From Trochalopteron elliotii (Eukaryota; Chordata; Aves; Passeriformes; Leiothrichidae), in contig JANPWX010020199.1 of NCBI GenBank assembly GCA_024734555.1, forward strand, positions 3,043,150 through 3,107,149: a DNA stretch of 64,000 nucleotides. Reading direction: 5' to 3'. The notes under the pieces were generated by a model, which saw only the letters and a program-made list of their open reading frames with translations, searched no databases and was not told the origin of the DNA. This document shows positions 28,714 to 40,612 of the stretch, in pieces. Numbering within the stretch: position 1 is the stretch's first letter; each line of letters begins with the position of its first letter. A program made the position numbers and the translations under genes.

Positions 28714-31445
28714 ATAATGCTCCATCATCTCTTGGAGACTTTATCACATCTTTAAAATTTATCTTCTGGCAGAATTGTCCAAATCTGAAAGAGTCCAAAT
28801 AATAAAGCAAGACTGTAGCTTATAATTTTTTTCATAAAGGCTTAATGATTTTTTTAAAAAGAAGATGGTATGCACTATTGCTTCTTGAAAAACTTAACTG
28901 ACATGCATGTTTGTATTTCTATTCAGGTTGAATAAAACAATTTTCAAATATTTAAATGGAGCAAGTATAATTCTTCATCATGCATTTCCATCAAAGTCAG
29001 TGGTAGGATCAACTTGGCCTGGCAGTTTGGTAATTACTGCAGTGATGGGTGATGATGCTAAGTGCATCATAGTAGTGTATAAGAAGCCTGGGGACTGGAT
29101 GAATTAGAAAACAATTTTTTTTGACAAAAATAGGATGACACAGTTTCCCCTAAGCCTTTTTTTTCTATTTGACCACTAGACTTTAAGTTTGCTTTTCTGG
29201 CCTTAAGAATGGAAGGCCATTTGTACACAGTAATTGCTATAAGCAGATTGTGAATTTTCAAATATTCCAGAGAAGTGGCCACGGCATATAGGCAAAGCAG
29301 CTCAACAGCGCACTCACAAAAAGCCTAAACAGAAAATTTAGCATACATTCATGTCATTTGTAATACTCAGCATGTACTGTGGAAACAGGCCCTGAAATTT
29401 AATGTAGACAAGATGCATCAAGCTGAGTATACACAAACAAACCATGTATAAAGTGCTTATTCATGCATTCTGTCTGGGAATTCTCAGGCAAAGCATGGCA
29501 GTCATAACAATGATTCCTATTAAGATTGTAATATGGGTTAATAGCTCTGAAAAGAGGAATTTTTATTGACTAGGAATTTTATTGCCAGTATTGAGACACC
29601 CTGAGACATGTTCTCATATTATTTTAATTTTTTTGAATGCTCAAAAAATTCACCTAAATTTACTCCGAAACTGAAAATATCAGCCCAGCAATTTTTTACC
29701 TTTGTACATTCAGGGTATTGTTACATGAACTTATGCTTGAAAAGAACAAAAAATGTTTTACAAATATCTAGGCTTTTATATTTTTCCAATGAGCTCCAGC
29801 AAACACAGGGTGAAACATCCACTCTTGAATACTTTACAAGTGCTCCACTAATGCTGGCAGCCCTGGACACACGAAAAATGAAATGAAGGTTGAATGTTGT
29901 GAATCACCATTTCCCATCACTGACAGAGAAACGAACTACTGTGAGCAACTACAAAGCATGTACAGCAGCCTTGGAAGAGCAAGTTACTGAGCAATGCGCT
30001 GAAAAGATTTGACTGCCATCTACAGGCATAACTAGTGCACTGGCAGCAATTTAAAAAACGCCAGAATTACAAACCTAATAAACACCCAGTACAGATATTA
30101 GATGAAAACTAATTATTTATGCATGTATGTATGTATAAAACAGTGGAGCTACTGTGAAAAGCTTCTCAGTTGGTTGTGGGTTTTGTTTGGGGTTTTGTTT
30201 ATTTGTTTTGTTTTTTCTCCTCGTAAAAATATAAGCACACAGAGAAACATCAGCTTCCTTCATTCTCTAGAGTGGCTTGAGAGCTAATAGCTATAAATCC
30301 AGTGTCTAATACCTAATACTGCCTAAAGATTAGTAGACAGAAATGGAAAATACTAAAATTTTCCTTGCATTTAAACTATGAATTATAAAGTGCTGATTGA
30401 TTTTCATGTAGTAAGTTCTCAGTTAAAACTGTCTTAAATGGCTTCTCTCATACAGAGTCATTAGCTAGCAAATCCATGAAATTTTCAATTATATTGTGAA
30501 TTTCTAATCATATGTGTAGTGACCAAATGCTTGTATGTGGGTAGAGCTGCACATACATGATCTACACAGAGTTTTCAGTTAAATTTTGGCTACTTAATCA
30601 GGCTAGTTCACACCAGACCACAACACAGATAACTGTCTAAAGATTTTCTTTCAGCTGTTCATAATGGCTAGCACAGTAGTTCAGTTCTCCCTTGTCAAAC
30701 ACTCTTTTCACTCTGACTTAAAACCACTTTCCTTTATCTGACAGCTCCTGCCAAACTGTCTTTACTTCCTCTCCAAACTAGCTCACTAGCTAAGCAGTTA
30801 TCCTCCCAAAATCCTCTTTCAAAAAATTTTGCTCTAAACGATCAAAATCATTGCATGGCAAAAGGAAAAGACATCAGGAGAACCATGTATTTCAAGGATT
30901 GAGGATGAACGACAAAATTACTTAGAATCATACAAATTGTACCTTGGTAATTAAAATTATTAACATTTATGCACCACATGAAACTGTTCTCAAGAATTAT
31001 TCTTCAGAGATCAGAATTACATATAAAAGTTAAGATGCAGTGTATTTAAACAAAATACAAGTCACAGACAGAAAACCTGTGGGCCCAAACAGAAGATAAT
31101 TTTCAAAATCCTTCAGAAGTTAGAATTGAGCACAGCATTCCTCACATGGGACAGTCTTCTCACATTGCAGTATCATCCATCAGTTTTCATTAAATATTCT
31201 TAGACTGTGTGTAATTTCAATTGAACCCTCAACACATATGAATATGTGATTAATTGGATATGAATACTGGATTAATTTTAAGTGTCATATGTTGAAACCT
31301 TACATATTTTCCTTACAAACCTTACAAAATTTTCCAAAAACATTTACACTGAAGAAGGTCTGTTCAGACATAGCCATGAAAGTGAAGAAAAGGAAAGCAA
31401 ACATGTATTTACTCTACATTTTGAGACTTCAGCCTCTTTTCTTAC

Positions 31446-31546
31446 CTGAGTACCCAAACAAGCAACCATCATATGAGTGAGAAGTTTAGCTGCAAACATG
31501 GCACACCTGGTGCAGAAAAGGTGGGAGATGATAGCCAACGCGAAAC
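31446..31546 (-). CDS. ADGRV1: ADGRV1 exon (window exon 19): helix 1, first intracellular loop, start of helix 2
   Basis: Enters with two bases (completing Gly) and reads [20 protein letters not shown], then [13 protein letters not shown]. The hydrophobic first part finishes helix 1, [10 protein letters not shown] is the first intracellular loop, and [11 protein letters not shown] begins helix 2. The acceptor is TTTCTGTGTAG and the donor GTAAGA. It ends in phase 0. It is the last exon I could find; helices 2-7 must lie to the left of the window or in pieces I could not recognise. Confidence 0.94.
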
Positions 31547-33219
31547 CTACACAGAAATGACAATGAAAATGAAAAAAATATAGGAATATTTAAGCTTAGG
31601 CTAATAAACTGTTCTACATTATCCAGCAGATGTTTCTTGAAGGGGAAGATTACCTAAAAAAACCAATCAAAACCTTACAGAGAGAGTTATGTTCATTTTG
31701 GTTCACACTGGGATCACTCATGAGTTTATTTCAAGTACTAACATGTATTTAATGTTTCCATAGGCTTGGGAGCTAAAATAATTTCATAATGTAAACAAGT
31801 AATTTTTGAAAAGTGTTTTTTTGGTGTCACTCTCGGCATGATATGGATGATTATCATAATACTTATATACAAAGCAAAGGTAACTGTTCAGTGTTCGTAT
31901 TAATGAATCCAAAAAATGTTTCCAGGAACAGTCACACAAAAATGCCTCCTGTTGGGTAGCAGTATTTTAGCAGACTGCTATAACCTTCTAAATACCACTC
32001 TCCCATTTCATCCGTGTTGAGCATAGAAATTTGTTATAGCAGTAGTCAGGAGGAATTACACCACTTTTCATTTCACTAATTAATTGTAAACATAAACAGA
32101 ACAAAAATGGAAAAGGGCCCTTTCCTACCAGCAAGTAGTTCCTGGGAAAAGGACTCTAGGAAAGTTAAGCCATCAAGGAAAACATTGCTAAATCTCAGAG
32201 CTAATGAGTTAATTGTGCCCTTTCACACCCCAGTCAGGGCAGGAACTTGGATAGATTAAGCCAGATCTTTTATGCTGGTCTTGTGATTGACTATTTGTTC
32301 AGCTACCAGTATTTGTAAGAGATTAGTGAAATAAATAATTGCTAAAAGTATTATTTCTAAGTATTTCAAAATTACTTAGTGATATTTATACAACCATCTC
32401 TATAGTCTCCCTTTTTCCTTTTTTTTATATTCTTCACATCTAGATGGAAACGTCAAGATAAATGAATAATAATATCCTCATCACTTTTAAAACTAAAGCA
32501 ATCTGTTACTTAAAAGATTAATTTAAATCTAGTAATCTATATCATGACACAAGCAAACATCAATCAGCCAAAAAAGCTGAAAAGCATTGGAAAGCATTTG
32601 CCTCCAGTTCAAAGTAAACTCTTAATCAAGCTAAACAACTTTTATTTTTAAAACACATTTTTATGACATATGACTAAAGTAAGTGACTAGTCGTGAACAA
32701 TGATCTGCATCTTTATTGATTCCAACTCAGCAAAATGTTTTCTTAGCTTTTGCATAATTTTTTTCTTCCATTTCTATAGGATTTTGCATTTTACAGCATT
32801 TTTTTATCCACTTACTTGTTTTTTCTCTGTAATGCAGTAATTGTACTTTAAAATCTGCTTATTTATCTGTGCTAAAATTTCCTTCATTTATTGTTAAATA
32901 TAATCATCAATTTGTGTGGAGCAGGTAAAAAACTGAGAGGTTTTTCCTGTTTCTTTCTCTTCATTTTCTTTGGCTGGCATTTAAAAAAAAAATAAGGAGC
33001 CTAGATTTAATCCGTTAGGGCAGTTTTCTTGGAAGGGATAAAGAAGTGATTTAGCTGCTTGCACAATTTTTGTTACTCATATAGTGATGATCTAATATAG
33101 AAATCATAAACCTCACAAGCAGCACACCCAGACCCCCATTTAAGGGGGTTAAAGTTAGTCAAGCATTCCATTTAGCATGTTTTCTTAATAAGCCCATTAC
33201 CCTTAGTGTCTACAAATGC
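31547..33219 (-). other. ADGRV1 intron between window exons 18 and 19, left part
   Basis: A+T-rich; no exon or recognisable repeat seen. The right part of this intron is occupied by the CR1 sequences at 33.2 and 33.65-36.05 kb. Confidence 0.7.
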
Positions 33220-33262
33220 AAGAGTTCATTTCCAACCTAAATAATTCTATGGTTCTAATAAA
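33220..33262 (+). mobile_element. CR1 3'-terminal fragment
   Basis: CATTTCCAACCTAAATAATT followed by CTATGGTTCTA is the end of a CR1 3' UTR with its terminal octamer. Only a short piece is recognisable. It lies in the same intron as the larger CR1 at 33.65 kb. Confidence 0.65.
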
Positions 33263-33649
33263 AAATTTACTTCAATTTGTGATCACTGCAACATAATAGC
33301 AAACCAGTTGCAATCGTAAAGGCTCCTTCAGAAGCCAAGTTGACTTTAGAACTTAGATCCTCTTCTTCCTGTCTGGCATTTTGGGACTTGTACTGTTGAG
33401 GCTGCTATTGAAGAGAGTGGTGTTCCTTACAGGTTAAACTCTTAGGGTTTTTTTCTCAAGATCTTGGGCAGCAGTTAGGCAGCAGTGTGTAAGGGAATCT
33501 ATCTCCCCTGAATTATCACTTCTGAGTAAATTCCAGCTAAAATTGTCAAAGAAATTTGACAAAGAGGATGACTGTGCTGCTGCCAGCAACACAGATGAAT
33601 TTAGGATTTTTAAGTTTCTTCCCCCAAATGAATAACGTATTATCTCTTC

Positions 33650-36045
33650 TCAATAAAGCATCTCAAGGAAACAGCCAATCAGACAAGCAAGGGGTGTGCC
33701 AGGACCATGTGTAAGAGATTTAAATGGCTCTACAGAGACCTGTTGACCCAGAACAGGCAAATGGGTGTGGTATGGCAGTGAGGGCATGGCAACAGCAGTT
33801 TGCACAGGAGGGGAGCTGTTGCTCTCCTGGCCCCTGGTGGTGGGTTGTATGTTAGATGGGCGTGTTTTGGTTGGGTTTTTTTTCCACCAACCAGACTAGA
33901 TCCAGCAATGGTTTACAAATGGTCAAAAGTCATTGCTGCTGCTGCCAGCAGAAGTCAAACAGAACCCTCCAAGAAGGACACAGCTGTCCAGACCCCTGGC
34001 TGCAGGGAGTGTCTGAGCCTGGGGGCAGTACCAGAGGACAGTGCAAAAGGCACCTGTGTGTGGTGTGAGCAGGTGAATGATCTGCTCTGTCTGGTGGCAG
34101 GGCTTAAGCAAGAAGTGGAAAGGCTAAGGAGTGTTAGGGAGAGCAAAAGAGAAATTGACTGGTGGAGTTACAGCCTTGCAACCCTGAGAGAATCTCAGCA
34201 GGAGTCAGAGGAGCCCTGTCCCTCTTACCATCAGGCAGAAGGAGACCTAGCAAATGGAGGGAATGGAAATGGGTACCTACTTGGAGAGGTAGCAAAATTC
34301 CATGCTGACCCCCATCACCTTTCCCAGGTGCCCTTACAGAACAGGTAGGAGGCTGTGGGTCAGAGGCTCAGGCAGATGACTGAAACAGAAAAATCTGTCT
34401 GGAGAGTCTCCCAGGTGTGCTTCGTCTGTCAGACGGATCACAACCTCAGGAAATAAAAGAAGGGTAGTTGTAGCAGGTGACTCCCTTCTGAGGGGAACTG
34501 AGGGCCCTGTATGTCAACCAGACCCATCCCACAGGGCAGTCTGCAGCCTTCCTGGGGCCCAGGTATGGGATAACATGAGGAGACTCTCTGAGCTAATTCA
34601 GCCCTCTGATTATTACCCACTGCTGCTTGTCCAGGCTGGCAGTACTGAGGTTGACAAGAAGGGTACCAGGATCATTTAAAAGGACATCAGGGCTCTGGAC
34701 TGATTGGTTGGTGGGGCAGAAGTATGGGTGTGGCTCTGCTCAGTTCCTTCAGGAGCAGGGATGAATGATAAAAGGAACAGGAAAACCCACATTATCAATT
34801 AATGGCTTATGGGCCGGTGCCATCAGAGGAATTTTGGTTTTCCTACCATGGGCAATTTTTACAGCACCAGGCCTGTTTGAGTCAGATGGGCTCCATCTGT
34901 CTAACAAGGGCAAAAGGATTCTAGCCCATGAGTTGGCAGGGCTGACTGAGAGGGCTTTAAACTAGGTTTGAAGGGGGAAGGGAATGAAACCAGGCACTCC
35001 AAAGATGAGCCCAAGGGTGGTAAACCAGAGTCAGGGGTGAATTCAGCCCAGCTGAAGTGCACATACACTGATGCAGGCAGTGTGGGTAACAAATTAGGAG
35101 CTGGTTCCATGGAAAGCGCAGGAAAGTGATGACATGGTCACCACCACAGAAACATGGTGGAGTGACTTGCAGGACTGGAGCACTGCAATGGATGGCTACA
35201 AGCTCTTCACAAGAGACAGCAGAAGGAGACGAGGTGGAGGGGTGGCCCTGTATGTTAGGGAGGCTCTGGACACCACGGAACTCGAAATTAATAAGATCAA
35301 GTGCCATGGGTAAGAATCAGGGAAAGGCCAACAAGGCTGACATCCTGAACACCCAACCAGGATGAGGAGATTATTGTATAAGCAGCTGGTGGACGTTTCA
35401 AGATCACTAGTCTTGTTCTTGCAGGAGATTTAACCTGCCAGATATCTGCTGGGAACTCAACACAGTGGAAAAGAGGCAGTTTATGAGGTCCTTGGAGTAT
35501 AGAGGACTACTGTCCTCTTGTCACAGCTGGTGAGCAAACCTGCCAGGGGTGGGATTCTGCTAGACCTGCTGTTTGCAGACAGAGAGGAGCTGGTGGAAGA
35601 TGTTGTGGTCAGAGGCCGTCTGGAGCACAGTGACCATGAAATAATATAGTTCTCAATATTCAGTGAAACACGAATATTGAAACTTCAATAAAACTTCTAC
35701 ACTAGACTTCTAGAGGGTGGAATTCAGGATGCTGTTTTGGAGAGTACCTTGGGAAATGGGAAAAGGGATCAAAAACAAAGGGATCCAGAAGAGTGGACAT
35801 ACTTTAAAAAAGAAATCTTGAAGGCATAGGAACAGGCTGTCCCTATGTGCCAAAATATGAGACAGCAGGGATTGGAATGGGCTGCCTAAGGAGATGGTGA
35901 AGTCACCACCACCCTTGGAGGTGTTTAAGGAAAGACTGGATGTGGCACTCAGTGCCATGGTCTAGTTGGCAAGGTGGTGTTACGTCATAGGTGGGACTTG
36001 ATGACCTCAAAAATCTTTTCAAACATAGTTGATTTGTGATATTTC
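33650..36045 (+). mobile_element. CR1 LINE with internal deletion: ORF1, esterase and endonuclease kept, reverse transcriptase lost
   Basis: About 2.4 kb, antisense to ADGRV1. From 5' to 3': a 5' UTR-like part (33650-33907); ORF1 (33908-34348) with CRECLSLG and CVWCEQ cysteine pairs and a coiled-coil stretch (LVAGLKQEVERLRSVRES); an SGNH esterase (VVVAGDSLLRGTEGPVC at 34463-34515, DGLHLSNKGKRILAHEL near 34890-34945); part of the endonuclease (DGYKLFTRDSRRRRGGGVAL near 35190-35260); the region before the reverse transcriptase (35640-35870). It then passes straight into the 3' UTR (35870-36045). The reverse transcriptase is absent and frames are broken. Borders are approximate. Confidence 0.88.
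33908..34348 (+). pseudogene. CR1 ORF1 5' part, interrupted
   Basis: An open frame of about 146 codons from ATG 33908. It carries two Cys-x-x-Cys pairs, a leucine- and glutamate-rich helical stretch suited to a coiled coil, and EIDWWSYSLATLRES. These are features of CR1 ORF1, an RNA-binding, self-associating protein. The esterase part follows in a different frame after a stop, so the ORF is broken. It is a transposon remnant, not a host gene. Confidence 0.75.
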
Positions 36046-36250
36046 TGTGCTTGACATTTTTTTTGCAGTGGAAAAATTTGTGTGCAAATACCAGACAAGA
36101 TGCCATCTTTAATAACATTAAATCAGTTAACATTCATTCAGTATTCCACTAAATAAAAAGATTGCCATCAGCTATCAAAAATGTTAATAATCAATCAGTT
36201 TTACTGTCATCAGTTGTTATTAATGAGAAAACTGTCTTAAATGAACCGAC

Positions 36251-36411
36251 CTGAAATGCAGATGAATCCAGAAGAAAAAAAAGCCTCGTTGTATGAAGAC
36301 AAGTTATCTGTTTGGGCATAAACTGCATAAATGGACATATGAGAACAGGAGCATTCCACATAATCTGATGTGTCATCAACCACTTTGCAGAACCCGCTAT
36401 CAGGCAGCCAG
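36251..36411 (-). CDS. ADGRV1: ADGRV1 exon (window exon 18): GPS cleavage site, tethered agonist, start of helix 1
   Basis: Reads [19 protein letters not shown], then [20 protein letters not shown] and [21 protein letters not shown] completes the GPS. Adhesion receptors cleave themselves just before the residue after H-x, here between Met and Ser, exposing SIYAVYA as the tethered agonist. SSGFICIS begins transmembrane helix 1. The acceptor is TGTTTTGCAG; the donor GTCGGT is weak. It lies about 200 bp from the end of an antisense CR1. Confidence 0.95.
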
Positions 36412-37468
36412 CTGCAAAACAACAGTTTCACAAAGTTGGAAATGGACCTTTGTAATTCAGATGGTAAGCAGGCTTAAAATTTTTGTTGTACTCCTGGAAT
36501 ACCAACTTCCCTAAACTATTGCAGAGATGTATTATGCAGTCTTTCATGTGCAGTGCTCAGAATAGCGCATTTACAGGAGATTAAAAGGTTTATAGCTTTT
36601 TTATATTTTTTTAAATAATCTTTGTAAAGTATTAAAATTAACCTTTCTTTAGCTAGAGAATTTTTGTGGCCATGTTTTTAAAATTTCTGCTAGATTTCTA
36701 CGTCTGTCTGACTTTTCAAAAAGTTTATTACTTAACCTTGCTCAGTACCTTGCCCTGTTATGGAGAAATTTTTATACTGCTCTTTTTTGGTTTGAAACTA
36801 AAATTCAGGGGGGGGGGTTGTTTTGGGGTGTTTTTTGTTTGTTTGTTTTGGGTTTTGTTGTTGTTTTTTTCTTTTCGGTTCGGTTTGGTTTTGTTTTGTT
36901 GTTTTGATTTTTATCAGTATTGCTGAAGTGGTTTGGGAAAAGGATAAGGCATACCACAGGTGATATCCTAAGCCACTGCAACTGGAAATTTCGCATAGGT
37001 AAAAGGAGAGCATACAGCTAAATTGTGGTGCATCTCCTCCTGAAGATAAATAGTTTATATCAACAGCAGCCTGATATCACCTAGTAGGTCTAATGAAATT
37101 GAATCTAAACCAACTACACTTCAACAGGATACAGAACATAATTATCTCCAAATCATGAACACGTTCATTGATGCAATTCTGGTATTTATGACCTATCACT
37201 GTAACCTAATGCAATTAGATGATACAATCTAAATGGTATTTTGAGGAAAAAGGGCAGAAGTCTGAGAAATAGCTGAACTAGAATAACTACTCATTTTATT
37301 ATAAGAAAAAAATTATGTACCAGTAAAATGGCCAGAAAAATAAAGGAAAAAAGACATTAAATGGATCTATTTTATACCTGCAAATTATTTAATTGGAGCT
37401 ATCACATTTTACACAAATACACGGATTCATGGTAGAAAATAGAAAACTAAACGCAATCATAAAATAAC
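36412..37468 (-). other. ADGRV1 intron between window exons 17 and 18
   Basis: Contains the T/G-rich low-complexity block at 36808-36905; otherwise nothing recognised. Confidence 0.75.
36808..36905 (+). repeat. G-run and T/G-rich low-complexity block
   Basis: A run of nine G (near 36809-36817), TTTTGGGGTG, then repeated TTTG and GGTT units. In the ADGRV1 transcript it would read as a C/A-rich tract. Confidence 0.9.
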
Positions 37469-37608
37469 CTTTCAGCAGCTTGATTCCAGAGGAGACATAA
37501 AGACTTCTGTGGAACAATCCGACTTCCTTCAGCATAAATACGGTAAATTACTTCATTGTTATCTTTCAAAGGTTGTGAACTCTGATCCTTCAAGCTCATT
37601 GAAAAAAC
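37469..37608 (-). CDS. ADGRV1: ADGRV1 exon (window exon 17): GAIN end and first half of GPS
   Basis: Reads VFSMSLKDQSSQPLKDNNEV, then IYRIYAEGSRIVPQKSLCLL and WNQAAE. C-L-L-W-N is the first conserved Cys and Trp of the GPS motif. The acceptor is CGTGATTCAG and the donor GTTATT. Two bases are left, joining the next exon as Ser. Confidence 0.95.
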
Positions 37609-37781
37609 CTGAATCACGTACAATGTAAAGATATATTTAATATTAAGATTCAACACAATGTTCATTTTAATCAGAGACAACCATAAAAATGTTAAAAATT
37701 ATTTTAAATACATTTATTATGTTTTGAGAAATATCTAGATTAAAACAAATTCTTGGGGGGAAAAAAGCATTATATTCAAAC

Positions 37782-38028
37782 CTTGTTCTTCAGGGCAAGT
37801 TCTTTATCTCTGGTAAGGAACCACTGCTGACTGCTGTATTCTGTGAACTGTATGGATTCACACTTCTCTTCTTGGGCAGATAAAAGTACAGAAACCTCTA
37901 GTAGATGTTCAGGTACTTGAATGGAATCCCCGTCTTTTCCATTAAATCTATGTCCATTGATTTGCTGAGGAAACCAGTTGTGAGCCATTATTGCAATATA
38001 TGGGCAGCTGTCAAGGATATTTTTGCCT
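37782..38028 (-). CDS. ADGRV1: ADGRV1 exon (window exon 16): GAIN beta-sandwich
   Basis: After one shared base it reads GKNILDSCPYIAIMAHNWFP, then QQINGHRFNGKDGDSIQVPE and SIQFTEYSSQQWF, ending ALKNK. It belongs to the GAIN subdomain that folds around the GPS and enables self-cleavage. The acceptor is CATTTGCACAG and the donor GTTTGA. Its start and end phases match the neighbours. Confidence 0.95.
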
Positions 38029-39037
38029 CTGTGCAAATGGAAAAGCAATAGGGCTGGTAAGCGGGACCAAGCTTCACTGCTCATCGCATAATGATTCTAA
38101 AAGGTATTTGTGATTTGTTAGTACTTTATTAATTTATCTTTTTTTGGCTTATGATATTTAATTGGCACACTATTTCAGTTTCTGTGGAGAAAAAAAAATA
38201 GGCTGGATTTTTTACATATTTCAGCTTCTTTATTTTCTCTCTGGGATTTGCTCCTTATGACCTGCAATTAAAACCTGTCCATAGTGAACTAGGTTATCAA
38301 AACACTCATTTTTACAACTGGATGTAGAACTGAGTCTAATAAACAGGGGAAGCATTAAAAATGGATGACGGGGATGATGTTGATTTATTTTTTCCCAACA
38401 CAGGATGCATAAAAAAAACTTGAAATAAAGAATTTTGACTTTTTAAGTTCTAAACACTGAACAAACATTCCACCATCAGCTGTTTAATAGATCCTCAGTG
38501 GGAGAAACAGTGTTTAAAACCATCTGTCTCACGAAAAAGAATAAGCTCTTTCTTCAGTCACCTATTTCCCCTGCCCATTAGCCTGATGAGGATATTACGT
38601 CTTTGGAGACAAAACTAGCAAGTGAGCAAAATGAAGAACATACAAATTACAAAACGCCAGTAGAAATTCTGGGTTGTCAACTTTCATCTAAGGCTTAGAA
38701 CATAGCTCTGCATGATACAATTACGTATTATTTTCTAAGCAAGAATAATGAATACTTTTCCAGGCAATATTTGAGTTAAAGGTGGTTTAATACATATCAG
38801 ATCTCCTGACTCATGTTCCCACATATACCCCATACCAAATTAACAGTTATGTGTAACACCCAGTCTTACAAGGCACTTTATACTGGCACTACGACGAGTG
38901 CTTTGTAAGATCATGACACATATGGGTAACATACTAGATAGGAGACAAGGCCCTTTACTGAAAATGTAATTTAGATTTTCTGCATTGGTAAGTTGTCATG
39001 TATTCATAAAACATATTATGAATTCAAGTTTACTAAC
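38029..39037 (-). other. ADGRV1 intron between window exons 15 and 16
   Basis: No repeat or exon recognised. Confidence 0.75.
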
Positions 39038-39222
39038 CTTTCTCCTGGTGATCCACACTTCATTCCAGTCAACAGAGAAAAAGCAAACTTCTCTGTCACC
39101 TCAGCAAGCAGGCTATATCCTTGTGTGTCCTCACGTTTTGGGCTAGCCAGAGCACAGAGTATCTCATAGAAAAGACTTCTACTTTTGTCAGCGAGTAACA
39201 GTTTTTCACCTACACCTGTAAC
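39038..39222 (-). CDS. ADGRV1: ADGRV1 exon (window exon 15): GAIN helical part
   Basis: Reads VTGVGEKLLLADKSRSLFYE, then LCALASPKREDTQGYSLLAE and KFAFSLLTGMKCGSPGE. The SRxLFYEILCxL and EKFAFSLL...CGSPGE stretches are ADGRV1-specific. The acceptor is CTCTCATTAG and the donor GTTAGT. It enters in phase 0 and leaves two bases that complete an Arg codon. Confidence 0.94.
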
Positions 39223-40204
39223 CTAATGAGAGGAGAAGAAATCAAACAACATTTTACACAAAGGAATCTGCTTGCAACACTTCCTCATGCTTTAGTGATA
39301 TCTTCACTGTGATTCCAACATTCATTCTAAAAGTTCAGAATATTTTTGCCAACTCCTGTTCACTGCTACTAAGGCATAAGACACAGTCTGCCAAAACTAC
39401 AGGAAGATTTGCATACTAGGAGATTTGATTATTAAAGAAAGGATGGCATTTTTCATTCTTTCACAAACCAAAAATTATTGAGTCCTGAGATTTTTTTAAA
39501 TTATTTTCTCTGTTTTTTGTGTGGCAACAATCAAAGATTAATGTATGTTGTTATAATGCTTTGTATCTAGGTAATTGGAAATTTTCCAGCTTCTGTGCAT
39601 TATTCCAAGAATCCAGAAGAGACAGAATACCATAAAACTAGTCCATACTTTTCACAGAACTTAGTGTAATGCTTAAGCACTCAGCTACTCTGAAAACCTA
39701 ATTCCCTAAGCTACTGGAGGAAAAAGGTCTGATGCTTGGTTTAGACTACAGCAGACTCCAGATGACCCAGATGACTGCTTGTGTTGACTGCAGTATGCTG
39801 TCAAGATATGAACAGGGGTTGTGCCAGGCCTAAAAGGAACAAAGGTGTGACCCAAGAGTCAAGAAAACATAATGAGCTCAATGAAACTGCAGCACCAAAG
39901 GGAAAATTGCACAGTAGCAAATCTAGAGCTACAGGTATGTATGCAAAATTAATACTGGTTGCTCATTTCAACCTCTTTGATTTCTGATTTCTTGACAGCA
40001 TCCTAACTAGTGGCAGACAAACTCCCTCCTTGATTGCGGACTTCACAATTTCCACTTTTACTTTTCTAGTCTGTGCTTCTGCGTCACTGCTATGGATGTG
40101 ATCTGCCTTGTTTTTTATATATATATAAATGTGTGTGTGTGTGCCTTGTTGTGTTAGTCTACATTAATTAATGTTATTATTAATTTAAAGAAGGAGGTGT
40201 TTAC
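39223..40204 (-). other. ADGRV1 intron between window exons 14 and 15
   Basis: Contains a (TA)n(TG)n microsatellite at 40116-40143, about 60 nt downstream of the exon 14 donor in the sense of transcription. Otherwise nothing recognised. Confidence 0.75.
40116..40143 (+). repeat. (TA)n(TG)n microsatellite
   Basis: About six TA units followed by about seven GT units. Confidence 0.9.
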
Positions 40205-40612
40205 CATTTCTACTATATGCACCACAGCAGTAAGCTGCTCCTCTGTAGTTTCTGCAGCCACTTTGACATTCAGGTTCTGAAGGATTCTGTGTAAAATGGT
40301 GTCATCAAGAGGCTGATGCAGTTGATCAATCAGTCCCCAAACTGGCAAGGAGTCCAAATCTGAGACAATGGTGATGTTAGAAATACCATACACATCATCT
40401 ACCCTAGCACCACCTGTGGGATTAGAAAGTACAACCTGGAAACGTTTAGGAAACGGGTTTAAAGATCCTGTCTTTGGAGTCAGGGTCACATCCAGGAATG
40501 CATTTCTCTGTCCATGTTCAAAAGTCAATAAACCTTCAGATCTGGCAAAATCTTGTCCTGCCACAGCTGGAGATATGAAGGTCCGTCCAATAGGTTCAGG
40601 TTTTTGTAGCTC
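40205..40612 (-). CDS. ADGRV1: ADGRV1 exon (window exon 14): last Calx-beta repeat and start of GAIN region
   Basis: A 136-codon phase 0-0 exon. The first part (ELQKPEPIGRTFISPAVAGQ, then LTFEHGQRNAFLDVTLTPKT and SNPTGGARVDDVYGISNITI) closes the final Calx-beta repeat. The second (SDLDSLPVWGLIDQLHQPLD, then LQNLNVKVAAETTEEQLTAV) is the helical beginning of the membrane-proximal GAIN region. The acceptor is TTTGTTTTAAG and the donor GTAAAC. Confidence 0.95.

Larger units (their letters stand above)
19673..31445. other. Intronic sequence, no gene seen
   Basis: About 11.8 kb of A+T-rich intron. Small inverted repeats occur at 22749-22811, 24756-24784 and 25359-25380, and microsatellites at 27023 and 28694. 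An ATG-started frame of 132 codons at 25715-26113 has no recognisable domain. Confidence 0.55.
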
